A stretch of 64,000 bases of DNA from assembly GCF_030035675.1 (NCBI RefSeq), contig NC_084482.1, positions 75,367,120 to 75,431,119 of the forward strand. Direction: 5' to 3'. The notes below the pieces were generated by a model. It had not been told where the DNA came from. It ran no database searches and worked only from the letters and a program-made list of their open reading frames with translations. Below, one piece after another: positions 49,831 through 61,000 of the stretch. The DNA comes from Rhineura floridana (taxonomy: Eukaryota; Chordata; Lepidosauria; Squamata; Rhineuridae). How positions within the stretch are numbered: position 1 is the stretch's first letter; each line of letters opens with the position of its first letter. The position numbers were made by a program, and so were the translations under genes.

Positions 49831-50490
49831 GAACGGGCACAGCTTGTGGAGGGAGGGAGGGAGGGAGGGGGGAGGGGGAAAGAAGTAAATGGGGACTCTG
49901 CCAGCCGCTACTGTCTCAGCCATTTCAGCCTTTCTCTGCCTCCATGAAAACAAGAGAGCAGCTGTGTGGGAAGGGCTTTTTGACCAGAAATTGTGAGAGA
50001 AGGGTGGGGACCAGAAATGATGATCCAGGCTTTGTGGCTTCTCAATCCTGGTTGTCCAGAGACAGAAAAAAGTAGCGAGGGAGGGAGGGAGGGCTGCAAA
50101 ATCCCATTCTCTCATCCTATCTGTGTTATCTACCCCAGCTTTTTACTTGCCACAGTGCACTGGCTGTTCTTGGGAAAGGGTGGAGAGGTGGGATTTTGCT
50201 CCTCTTCCCAGCCGCAATTTAACTGAGATAATTTGTGCTTCAGCACCCCCTCCTTGCCCCACCACAGTAGCACTTGATGGCCCGACTTGTTCCCTCCCTT
50301 TGTTGCTGTGATCAAGGCAAAGATAGAGCCTGCTGGAGGTGTCAGGAGGTTTTAATCAAATATCTTTTTATTCTCTTTTCTGTTTGGGTAGGCTTTTCTT
50401 CCAATTTTCATGTCGTTGCCCAGAGTCAACTACTTTTTATTATTTCTTTCCCATTTTAAAAAAATATAAATATTTAAACTGGAAAAAAAA
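49831..50490 (+). other. SAMD1: SAMD1 3' UTR (end uncertain)
   Basis: Non-coding sequence follows the SAMD1 stop. It opens with a G-rich run at 49848-49878 and has a second at 50077-50093. No canonical AATAAA is present here; an AATATA/TATAAA-type context near 50463-50470, followed by an A-rich stretch, is the best candidate end. The next AATAAA is at 51723-51728. Confidence 0.5.
49848..49878 (+). repeat. GGGA repeat in SAMD1 3' UTR
   Basis: A run of GGGA units ending in longer G runs starts 18 nt after the stop codon. It fits the G-quadruplex pattern of four or more G3 tracts with one-base loops. A second such run is at 50077-50093. Confidence 0.9.
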
Positions 50491-51112
50491 TCCCAATTGG
50501 TTTAGTATTCCCAGACCTGTTAGCCCTCTGGAAGGGGTAATGGAACACCTAAAATGAACACGTGTCTAACGGATGAATGTGTGTGTAAGAGGGGGTAGAA
50601 GTTCTGAATTCTGCTCTTAGCTCCTGGGCTGGGGGAGCTGAGTGTCATCAATTATTTGAAAGCCGTTCTGATATACTGATTAGCCAACAGTTGGGAGTAG
50701 AATGGAGGAGTTCTGGCTTGGTTCTTAGCACGATGATCAACTGGGGTAAAAGTACAGTAACAATTGCACAATCACAAAAGAGTCTAAAGTTAAACACTTA
50801 GGATTTAGAGAAAGGCTCTTTATGGTGGCAGGGGCACATAACCCGTGTGTGTGTGTGTGTATTCACAGCCAATGGCTTACCTAATGTTCTTACATGGGAA
50901 GTATAGCAGATAATATCAGCAATGTAAATGCTTTGTGAACTGGAAAAAGAGTGGGGATGGGAACTGCCCACGAGCCCTGTTTAAGAAAACGTGGTGGTGG
51001 TTTTTGCTACCTTAAGACTAGATCTTGTTAAAACAGGCCAAGCCCATAAAGGTAGACTGTAACAGCAAGAGGAGGCTGTTTGCACACATCAAGTGGAGAG
51101 GACCTAGCTGGG

Positions 51113-51417
51113 CCACACTACACAAAATCTGAGTATTCTTGGTGATTTTGAGTGTTCACTGTACGTAATCTTGAATACCCCCAGTTGCTTAGGAAACATT
51201 TGTTCCACAAATCAGTTTGAAACTAATTTCACTGTCATGGCTTTCTATAAAGAACTATAGGAACAGAAACTTGGTTGAGGTTGCTGAGCCCTCTTTCTTG
51301 TACTATCTTGTACCCTTTATTAAACTGCAGTTCAGCTGCAGTTCCTAGAATTCATTTTTTAAGAGCCATGGCAGGGGGGTTTGAAACTGGTATAGATTTG
51401 GAATGTAGACAGGACCT
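51113..51417. mobile_element. palindromic-end MITE
   Basis: GGGCCACACTACACAAAATC and, at the right, AGATTTGGAATGTAGACAGG form inverted ends. CAGTTCCTAGAATTCATTTT is the family's inner arm. Confidence 0.5.
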
Positions 51418-52189
51418 TAGTGCAGTGTGAGGATTGATGGGTAGGTAATGTAGTTGCCTTGTTTTGTTGTGACCCAGAAACAAGAGAAGTGTATGTAGAG
51501 ACGCACCCCAACATGCATGACTAGAGGAATGCACAGCTAGACAGGAGCACACTGAATTTATGTTCTCAAATTTTTATTTGGAACCATGAGGGCTAGAAAC
51601 TTATTGTTTGAACTTTGAAAGCAGAGGTTCTCAATGTTGTAGCACAAAAGTGCCTCAGGGGCTTACATACCGGCTGCATGTTGCCCCCTATTGCACTAGA
51701 CCCTATTTTGTCCAGAGCTGGGAATAAAAAACAAGATTTTTGGGTTCTAATATGTATTGTCTTTGTTGGCAACCAGCTGTGCAAGATGGGTAATAGGAAG
51801 TAAAATGTTGTAGGAACCAGTTTAGGCGACTCTTCTGTGAGAGTGGCTTTTCAATCCTTCAAGCTCTCCTTTTGGAAACTGAGTAGGGCTATAGAACTGG
51901 GTTGCTCTTTTAGTATATTGTCATTGACTCTGCCCAGGACAGAAAGAGAATACATTAATAATTCACAGCAGTAAGGTGTAGATGAGAATGGACAAAACCA
52001 AACAATGGTTCCAGTTCCAGTGCCGTGCTTTGAAAATTCCTTTATGAGGCCTGGATGGCAGAATGTTGTGTTGCAGGTCTTGAAAGTTTCCGTACAGAGG
52101 GAAGTTCAAGACAAAAGCTTTGCAACATCAGCTACTTAATTGCTTAGGGTCATTAAAACAAACAGGGAATGGTGAAGAGCTCCAAAAGG

Positions 52190-52960
52190 ACCTCCACAAT
52201 GAGTGAACAAGTGATAAAATGGCAGATGCAACTCAGTGTAAACAAATGTAAAGTGATGCATGTTGGAACAAAACAAAATCTTAATTTCACATAAATGAAC
52301 TGGTGGTGACTGACCAGGAAAGACACCTTGTGGTTGTAGTGGATAGGTCAATGAAATTGTTGACCTAGTGTGCAGCAGCTGTGAAAAAGGCAAACTCCAT
52401 GCTAGGGACTGATAGGAAAGAAACTGAAAATAAAACTGCCGATAACCATAATGCAGTTATACAATTCTATGGTGGGGCCACATTTGGAACAGTGTACAGT
52501 TCTCATTGCTTCACCTCAAAAAGGATATTGTAGAGCTCGAAAAGGATCAGGAAAGGGCAACCAAAATGATCAAAGGGTAGAGCAACTCCCAATGAGGACA
52601 AATGGCAGCATTTGGGACTTTTTAAGTTTAGAGAAAAGGCAAGCCAGAGGTGGCATGACAGAAGTGTGTAAAATGATGTATGGCATGGAGAAAGTGGATA
52701 GAGAAAAGCTTTCCTCCCTTATAACACTAGAACTTGTGGACATCCAATGAAGCTTAACATTGGAAGATTCAGGACAGACAAAAGAAAATAGTTCTTCACA
52801 TAGAGCATAGTTAAACTATGGAATTCACTCCCAGAGCAGGTAGTGATGTCCACCAACTTGGATTGCTTTAAAAGAGGGCTAGATAAATTCATGGAGGATA
52901 AGTCCTTCATAGACGTATGCTATGGAGGGCCTTCCCACAAGAATACAAATGACAGAAAGT
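52190..52960 (+). mobile_element. CR1/L3-type LINE ORF2 C-terminus
   Basis: Degraded coding text includes MQLYNSMVGPHLEQC, KMMYGMEKVDREKL and a later block equal to NYGIHSQS-type endings, typical of CR1-like pol C-termini. It is the sense copy that identifies the antisense 3' ends in PRKACA introns. The 5' part is missing. Confidence 0.65.
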
Positions 52961-52964
52961 AGGC

Positions 52965-54130
52965 TACACTAGATAGCTTTAAAAATAAAATGTATTATTA
53001 GCATAATATTGTAGCGTTAGTTTGGGAGCAGGCAAGTAGCAGAGAATCTGCACAGTGCACAGAAACTCAGTAAAGATGTGCAAAGATGGGGAATTGCCTC
53101 TTGCCACAAAAGTGCTATGATGACACTCTTGAGGACACTCAGGATTTATAAGTCACTGGGACTTAAAGGTGCTCACACTTCCTTTACAAAATTTTGCTAA
53201 AGCAAATCATTCTATGAAGTATAGTAGAGGAGTGTGTTGCTCTATAAAGCTACTCTGCTTTTACCACAGCAGCAAACATTAAATCTCAGGAATGAGCAGG
53301 CACATGGCCTTACATGACTCTGGCCTCACGTATAGGTTTTGCTTCTGTATACTATTTAACTTAGAAAAGGGTAGAGACGGTACAGCACATAGTTCTTATA
53401 CCAGCCCCAACCCCCCGTACTATCCATGAAGTGCAGCTGGGCTTGTGTCAACTAAGGTACAGGGGGCTAGAGATTCACCTGTTAACTTCAGCCACTCTCT
53501 GCAGATTGGATCTTTTAAACCCCAGCCTTACCCTTGTGATAACGGACAGAAGAATTAGAACTACGCCAGGAACTTATGCTTTGTAATTTTACTCAAGAAC
53601 AGAGAAGAACTAACTGACATAATTGCTCACAACCATTGTGCTTGGGATAGCAGAGAACTCCCATTCATGGAAGACCACATATGTACCATGAGTACAGAGC
53701 TGAAGGTTTAGATTGTTAAAAACTCTCCTTCTCCAGGCGTGAACAGGTACCTAATTAAAACCAAGCTCCACTCATCCTTTCAGGAATCCAGAAGTACTCC
53801 AGCATATGCAAGTTTTTAAATCCACACTAGAAATGTAGACTGTAGGGCTCTCTACAAGATTCTGGCCCAACACCAAACTCTGTGCTGCAGTATGTCATTG
53901 AAGGAACTGGTCGAGTAGCTGATGTTAAAAGCGAAGCTGCTAGGGAACTATTTCTGTCCTTCCTAGCTTTAGGTAAGCTCAATAAAGTAATCCATTACAA
54001 GTATGAAATAGTACTAGGACTGAAACCAATTTTCCCAGCTTCAGCCAGACCAGGAAAGACATACCGTACTCTGAATGTATAATCCTCCGCACCATCCTGC
54101 CCCATTTTGAAACACAAACAACAGCAGAAA
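52965..54130. other. intergenic, unassigned
   Basis: No repeat or gene is supported. Short open stretches on both strands near 53880-54130 look faintly protein-like but have no recognisable homologue and no splice support. Confidence 0.4.
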
Positions 54131-54142
54131 CTCGTGTTCATC

Positions 54143-54148
54143 TTTATT
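54143..54148 (-). terminator. possible distal poly(A) signal of the PRR36-like gene
   Basis: On the minus strand AAAATAAAGATG lies 3.5 kb past the stop at 57665. If used, the 3' UTR would contain an antisense-free Sauria-like SINE and an L2 copy, both also in minus orientation. A nearer site was not found. Confidence 0.3.
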
Positions 54149-54939
54149 TTAAGAAACTAAGAAAAATCTATAATTTTTCAGTAACAATTTGCTACATTAC
54201 AAAAGTTGTCACACACATGCAGACCTCAGGAGAGAAAAAACACCTTGTTACAGTAAATAAGGCTCAACTTCCAATGATGCTGCTACACAAACCTATAGCT
54301 CCTCTTGAGTGGTAAGAGACATTCCTGCATTCAGGGCATGTGTAACTATGAAGACAGAGTTACTGAGATGAAAACCATTTTGAATAAAAGCTACTGTGGA
54401 AGATAGTATTGGGCTTAAAAGGACCATAGCATCAAGCAGAGCACTGGCTTCATGATTGGACTATTCCCCCCCCCAACAGTTGGTAAAGTCTAAGCACATT
54501 CAGTCCCAGCAACAATGCAGGGTTAACTAACATTGGACTACTTGTCTTGAGCTAAAGACAAACCTCCATCTCTGTTAACCCTTTCCTAGCAGTACTTAGG
54601 AAGAGTAGCCTAATCTTAAGGCATACATCTTTCTCAGGTAATTGAAGACAGTTTGACTGAGAAACCTTAGCTCTGCCAGGTCCATTGTAGAAGGCAGAAC
54701 CAGAGAATGATAGCAGTGTTAAAAGTCATTTCTCCCCCTACCTGGCTCAAGAGTTTCTCTGGCCAAAACGAGTTACTGTGCTGTGAGCCTTAAGTAACTG
54801 TTTTGGTGAGATGAAGGAGGCAATATTAAAAGTCACAATGATGGGACATAGCATCCCATAGCTAGCATGTAGAATATAGGCAGGCAGTTTTGTCCCATTT
54901 GATACTAGCAAACACTGCAAGTCCCTTGAAAAAATGAAA

Positions 54940-55312
54940 ATGAGCTGCCTTCACGTTGATCCTGACTTATGGTTACCCTATGAATAGAGTTTTCATGGTA
55001 TTCAGAGGGGGTTTACCATTGTCTCCCTCTGAGGCTAATTCTCCCCAGCTGGCTAAGGCCTGCTCAGCTTGCCACAGCTGCACAAGCCAGCCCCTTCCTT
55101 GTCTGCAACTGCCAGCTGGGGGGCAGCTGGGCTCCTTGGGACTATGCAGCTTGCCCACGGCTGCAAAGGTGGCAGGGCACATAACCCCTGAGCCACTCAC
55201 TGTGGGGTGATCTTTAGCTGGCCCTTGACACCCAGGAGACATTAGTGGGGATTTGAACTCACAGCCTCTGGCCTCCCAGCCAGGCTCTCCTCCCCACTGT
55301 AAGAAGCAAAGT
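54940..55312 (-). repeat. Sauria-like SINE with BovB-type tail
   Basis: On the minus strand the tRNA-like head lies at the right (antisense box B in GGATTTGAACTCACAGC) and the BovB-type 3' tail at the left (antisense GATCCTGACTTATGGTTACC). The middle has an expanded GC-rich body. This pairing is characteristic of squamate SINEs mobilised by BovB. Confidence 0.65.
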
Positions 55313-55599
55313 TTCATCACCCTAAAGTCGGCTCCAGCAGAGTCACACATAAAAAGGCTAAACTGCATTTGCCCATACTAACCAAAGCAGGGGAAGTCCT
55401 TGGCATGGCACAGCTATCCCTACAAAGTGTAAGCACCAGGGCAAGCATGCTGCCGACTGTTGCTGTGCCAATACTGAGTCTGGAAGTAGCACAAAGGGTA
55501 AGGGGCACCTGCTGCATCAGCATCAAGATCCCTGCTCTGCCAAGCTGCTGTACTTTTTGGACAACAGTTCACGATCCCAGGAAGATCCCCCCTCACAAA

Positions 55600-57000
55600 A
55601 GAATTTATTTACTTAATAAAATTTATATACCACTTGATTGCAAAAACCTCTAAGAGGTTTACAAAAACCATTAAAATTATCAATATAACAGTTAAAAACA
55701 AAACATTTTAAAAACTATTAAAACAGATCAATATATATGTGTTTGGATAGGCATGCCTAAACAAAAAAGCTTGAAGCAGGCGCTGGAAAGAATACAGCAA
55801 AGGCACCTGCCTGATGTCAATAGGCAGGAAAACCTAAAAAGTAGGTGCTGCCACACTAAAAGAACAATTTCTTACTAGTGGAGGACAAGTGTTATGCGGT
55901 ACCTATAACAGGCCAGTTCTGCAGAGCGAAGTGCTCAAGTGGGCACGTATAGGGTAAAGCAGTCCTGTAAGTAACCTGGTCCCAAGCGGTTAAGGGCTTT
56001 ATATTCCAATAATATCATGCTGAACTTGGCCCGGTAACACATTGGCAACTAGTGCAGATCTCTGAGCAGAGATGCTATATGCTGACAGGGTCTCACTCCT
56101 GTCAGCAGTATTCTGCACTAACTGAAGTTTCCAGGCCAAGTGCAAGGGAAGCCCCACGGAGTGCATTGCAGTAATCCAGGCTTGAAGTCACCAATGCTTG
56201 AATTACTGTGGCCAAGCTCTCCCAGTCCAGGAATGGCCATAGTTGTCTAACCAGGTTCTGCAGCTGATAAAAGGCATTTCTAGCCACCGAGACTACCTGG
56301 GCTTCTAGTGACAGAACTGGGTCCAGAAGCATCCCCAGGCTGTGTACCTGTGTAACCCTGGCCCAGGGCAGGCAGCTGACCAATTTCTCAGACATGGGAA
56401 CCACCAAACCACAGTGCCTCCATCTTCCAGGATTCAAGCTGTTTATTTTCCTTCTTCCATCCCACCACTGTGTCCAGGAACTGGTCCAAAACCTGCACAG
56501 CCTCTGATTTGGATGTTATGGAGAAGTAGAGCAGAGTGTCATCAGCCTACTGATAACACCTTGCCCCAAAACTCCTAAAAACCACTCCCAACAGCTTCAT
56601 ATAGATATTAAATAGCATTGGGGATAAGATGGTACCCTGGGGCACCCCACAGCACAGCTGCCAGGGGCCTGAAAGACAATCACCCAACACTACTCTCTGG
56701 GCTTGGTCCTGTAGGTAGGACTGTAACCACACTAACAGTGCCCCAGTTCCCATACCATGGAGCCGGTCCAGGAGGATATGGTCCATATCGAAATCCTCAG
56801 AGATCGAGGAGGAGCAAGGTCACACTTGCCCTGACCCACTCTCTATAGAGGTCATCCCTCAGGTCAGTCAAGGCTGCCTCAGTCCCATGGCCAGGCCTGA
56901 ACCCAGATTGGAACAGCTACCCCACCACTACCCTCTCCACCACCTTCCCTGAGCAAGGGGTATTTGCGATTGGTTGATAGTATAGATGTCCCTTCTTCCA
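55600..57000 (-). mobile_element. L2-type LINE remnant, about 1.4 kb
   Basis: Minus-strand pol text includes GFRPGHGTEAAL-like sequence, CGVPQGTILSPMLFNIYMK, SLEAQVVSVARNAFYQLQN and SLDYCNAL, interrupted by frame breaks. The 3' UTR and AT-rich tail are near 55600. The catalytic YADD box is not intact. Confidence 0.8.
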
Positions 57001-57664
57001 CAGATGGAGCAATTTCATGTGCTGCTCTCTTTCAGGGGAAGAAAAACCACCTTTTCCCACCAAGAGCAAGCAATTTGTTTTAGACAGGTTCCATGCAGCT
57101 ATAGTCAAATATTAGAAATTTGGCAGACTTTGTAACCATTAATCACCAATAACTCCAAGGCCACAGCAGTAGCTGTACCTGCCAGTTGCTTATCTATGAC
57201 AGGGAGCATCCCCACTCAAGGAGAGAAAAGTATTGCTGTATTAACCAAAAGGAGCATTGGGAGGATTTTTGTTTGCAGCTCTTACCCGGAAATTATATGC
57301 AGGAGTGACTCAAACAAGTGGTAGCATTAATTATGGCCTTGCACTGTAGACAGAGGTTGTCTCATATCACTGAAGACCCAAACAAAATGTAGAGGTCCAC
57401 TGAACCAAGAGCAGCTCAAAGGGAAGTTGCACTTTCTCGCAATTGAGAGAAATAGTGCTAAACTACAATAGAAGCCAACAGAACTATCATCTCAGACTGT
57501 ATGTGTCATTAGCTGCCCAAGAGACCAGGAGAAGGGAAGGGAGACATCCTCCCAGTCAGGTAATGGATCAATGATGCCAAAGCACCCACAGAAAATGACT
57601 AGCTCAAACCTAAAGGAAGGATGTGTAGGGGCCACAAGGGAAAGATCAGCTTTCAAGGAAAAAT
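57001..57664. other. likely 3' UTR of the PRR36-like gene
   Basis: Sequence just past the minus-strand stop, unique in appearance. No canonical poly(A) signal for the minus strand is visible here. Confidence 0.4.
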
Positions 57665-58077
57665 TCAGTGGAAGGTTTCTACCTCCACCACAGTCCAGTC
57701 CCCATGTGGGGATGACATGTCCTCTGGGGAGAAGCTTGTCACAGAAGTGATGCTGGCCCGTGATTCATCCAAAGGAGAGATCAGTTCTGTCCACTTGCCA
57801 ATCTCGGCTTCGCTGCTCACTGCCCCCTTCCCACCAAGAGCCCCAGACGGCACCTCCGCTGGGAAAAGCAGCGTCCGACTGATTAGCTGCTGCACAACCG
57901 TGGCCGGGATGCTTCCTAGGTGAAGAGCCTGATCTCGGGAGGCAGCACGCAGGCAGCGACTCCCGTCCTCTTCATCTGGGCCAGGCGTCTCAGCACCACT
58001 TTCTACTTCATAGATAGTGGAGAGGATCTCTGATGGACATGGTCCCCAGGGGAAGGGCAAGCCAGCCCCATTGTCAC
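57665..58077 (-). CDS. PRR36-like terminal coding exon
   Basis: The 413-nt exon, stop included, follows a pyrimidine-rich acceptor ccctgtttgtag. It encodes about 137 residues: an acidic stretch, then SIPATVVQQLISRTLLFPAE, GKWTELISPLDESRASITSV and the end GDWTVVEVETFH. The strong block suggests a short conserved C-terminal domain of the family. The open frame extends right to 58144 but that part looks like acceptor intron. Confidence 0.8.
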
Positions 58078-61000
58078 CTACAAACAGGGCAAGGAGCTTG
58101 GGTTGGAAAGAGTGGCCCTCAGGATGGGGGAGCGGGAGTGACAAACAAAGAAAGTAACAGACAAGAACACAACAAGAGAGTGGGGAAGAGAGCCTGGGTA
58201 TTATTATTTTAAAAATTGAGATGCTTCTCAGCCTAACCAGAACTGTATTCCAAGGTTACTGTTTATTATCAACTGAATGCCTGGGCTACTGAGGCTGCAT
58301 AGACTCAACTCATTACATTTCAAAGTGGGTTCAGATCCCATTTTTGTCTTCTCTAAAGTATTGGCCAGTTCTAACACAGGGCCGGCTTCCTGGACATACA
58401 ATGGCTACTTCAAACAGAATTGCATGAGAACCTGCGACAACCATCTTTGGGTCTCCCAAGGAGTTTCCCACTTACTCATTATCTCCATCAAACACTCTTG
58501 AGCTTCTCAAGAGGACAGGTGGGACAGATAGGTAATACATTCTTAAGAACTTGAGCTTGTTCTTGATCTGAATAATTTTTTCTGAACTCCATCTATAATT
58601 TTGGGCTCTTGGTTGACAATTTTACTTAAAAAGCCCACTAGCAATAATAAGAGCAAGATGTATCCAGCAGAGAAGCTGTACTAAATGATAATTAAATATG
58701 CCTGTCAGTGCTGCCATTCTACTGACGACTCATAATTGGAGGGCAATTTGTCTGTTTATGATCTCCCACCCACCTACCCAAACACACAAATGATCTGTAG
58801 AAGTTACTGGGTCCATGTGAACTGTCAAGTCCCAGCTATTATTACTGGGGACCCAAATATTTTTCACCATGTGGACTTGCTAGCCTAGTTGAATTTCAAT
58901 ATATTTTCCCCCAACACAGTGACTGCTTTTAACAGCTTTTCCTCATTTCACTACACTTGTTACTTAAAAAGATAAACCTCCACCCCCTGGCAGAAGGTCT
59001 GTCAGGATTAAGGCATCAGTTATTGCATTAAAAGATTGAAACTGCATCAAAACAAGTTTGCCTAAATCAAAGTGTTAGCCAACTTCATATCATCTTACGA
59101 GAGGACTTGACAGGTGGGGGGGAAGCGTGTGGGCCATCTAGTGCAGCACTCTTCAACCTTGGGTCCACAATATGTTGCTAGACTACAACACCCATCAACC
59201 CTGACCACTGGCTATGCTAACTGAGGATGATGGGAGTTGTAGTCCAGCAATATTTGGGGATCCAAGGTTCAAGAACATGGATCTAGTCCAATCCCCTGCT
59301 CGATACAGGAAATCCAGAGGTAAAACATCCACCCTCTGCTTGAAGATCGCTCATGACAGAGAGCCCACCCATCCCTCTAGGTCACTAGCTTCTTTGCCTA
59401 ACTGCCCCCTTATCAACAGGTTTCTCCTAGCTTTCAACCATAGTCTATCCTCCTATAACTTAACAACATCAGATCTAGACATGGCCTCCAGAGCAGCAGA
59501 GTAGTCTTTGCCATCTATGGCATGTAAAGCTTCAGCCCACATTTGGTTTGTTTGGTTTTTTTTAAAGAAAGTTCTCTCCTATCTGCTAGCTACATTCACT
59601 ATATTTGATGAGACCTAGTTTAGGGGAACTGCTTGCAGGCCCAGTCTGTACATCTCCATGACTATAACCCCCTCCCTACCAAATGCTCTGCAAAGCCTCT
59701 TTGGTAGGGTATGATCCAGTATACAAGAGACACGCAAAAGATGAACCCAGTACACAACTCTGCAAAAGGGAGATGAGAAAAGATAATCTTCAACAAACAG
59801 GGAGACTCTAGAGCAATTAGAAGCAACCACTAGGTTCAAGGATGCTAAACAAGACCGCGTGCGTGCGTGCGTGCGTGCGAGCGAGATCAAAATTCAGATA
59901 CTTGCATATATTCTATGCAGGTCTACAAAATATTCCCATGTTTTGCTTCTGTCTATATGTTGGTCACATCTGGCCCAGTTTATATGCAAAACCAACCACG
60001 ATTTCTGGGCTGATTTAGCAACACAGCACAGACGGCAGTTCTCAAATACAGGAAGCCACGTTCTGTTCCTAACACCTGAGCAGCTTGAAAAGTACATGGA
60101 CTGTCCCTGGGGAGGTCTTGGAAGCAAAGTAATTTACAACCATGCTCAATTAGGGCTCTCCACTCTTTCTAAGCCCAAACAAACAAGCAAAAAAAAGGTA
60201 GGAACATGTCTCCTGGAAAAACAAGACAGGCCAGATCAGATAGACAAAGTGATGCTTTATTTAACATGTCAAAAGGCTAAGAAGTTTACCCTTCTTAGAA
60301 AACACACTAGAATACAGTTTCCCCTGAAGAAATCTGTAAGGGGTCGAGGGGAAAAGATCTCAAACACAGAGACAAAAAGTATGCCTGTTTGGCTAGAAAC
60401 ACAGATGGAACATACACACGGAGGGAGGGGGACCATCTCTCTTCCCTACAGGGTACTATTGCACATTGAGATACCACAGGTTGGCACTTTTGACACAGAC
60501 AGGGCAGGTTCCTCTATACATTACCTGCAGCCAAGCTATGAGTGGCAGTGAAAGGCTGGGATGACTCTTCATCCTGCTCCCTGGTCTTCTGGGTTGCTGG
60601 GGTGGCTTGCAAGGGATGCTCCCAATCCATCTGAGTCTTGCTGTTGGTCTCTTTGGGGAGCTGATCCTTGATGCCCTCAGTGGAATGCTCTTCACTCTCT
60701 AGGGAGGAAAGGCCAGGGCTCTTTCCACAGCTGTCAGTAGAGTGGAGGTGAAAGGCACCAAAGACATCGCAAGAAGCTGCAGAATTGGTTGAGGCTGGTG
60801 TCTCAGTGCCAGCGTCACCAGAGCCTGGCTCATCAGACTCCTCCACCGAATGGGGCAAAGGTGGCTTACCCAGCGACGACGATGACAAGCACACTGTTGT
60901 TTTAGTGAAGCCTGGGTCCTTCAGATCTGCATCCAGCTCTGCCTCCTCCTCAGAGGACACAGTGGGCTCAGTAGGCGGATCACCAAGGACTTCATCAGCT

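Larger units (their letters stand above)
58078..60524 (-). other. terminal intron of the PRR36-like gene
   Basis: A 2.45-kb intron with an intronic poly(A) signal (60256), a GCGT microsatellite, a MITE and a CR1 3' fragment. A plus-strand frame of 230 codons (59859-60551) begins inside the microsatellite and is judged chance. Confidence 0.65.

Noticed and set aside
49450-50115. 221-codon minus-strand open frame
   Set aside because: Antisense to the SAMD1 last exon and G-rich 3' UTR; composition mirrors the sense codons.
53882-54130. Short protein-like frames on both strands
   Set aside because: Under 70 codons each, no splice support and no homologue I recognise.
59859-60551. 230-codon plus-strand open frame
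   Set aside because: It begins in a GCGT microsatellite, lies antisense to the terminal intron of the PRR36-like gene, and has no recognisable domain or splice context.
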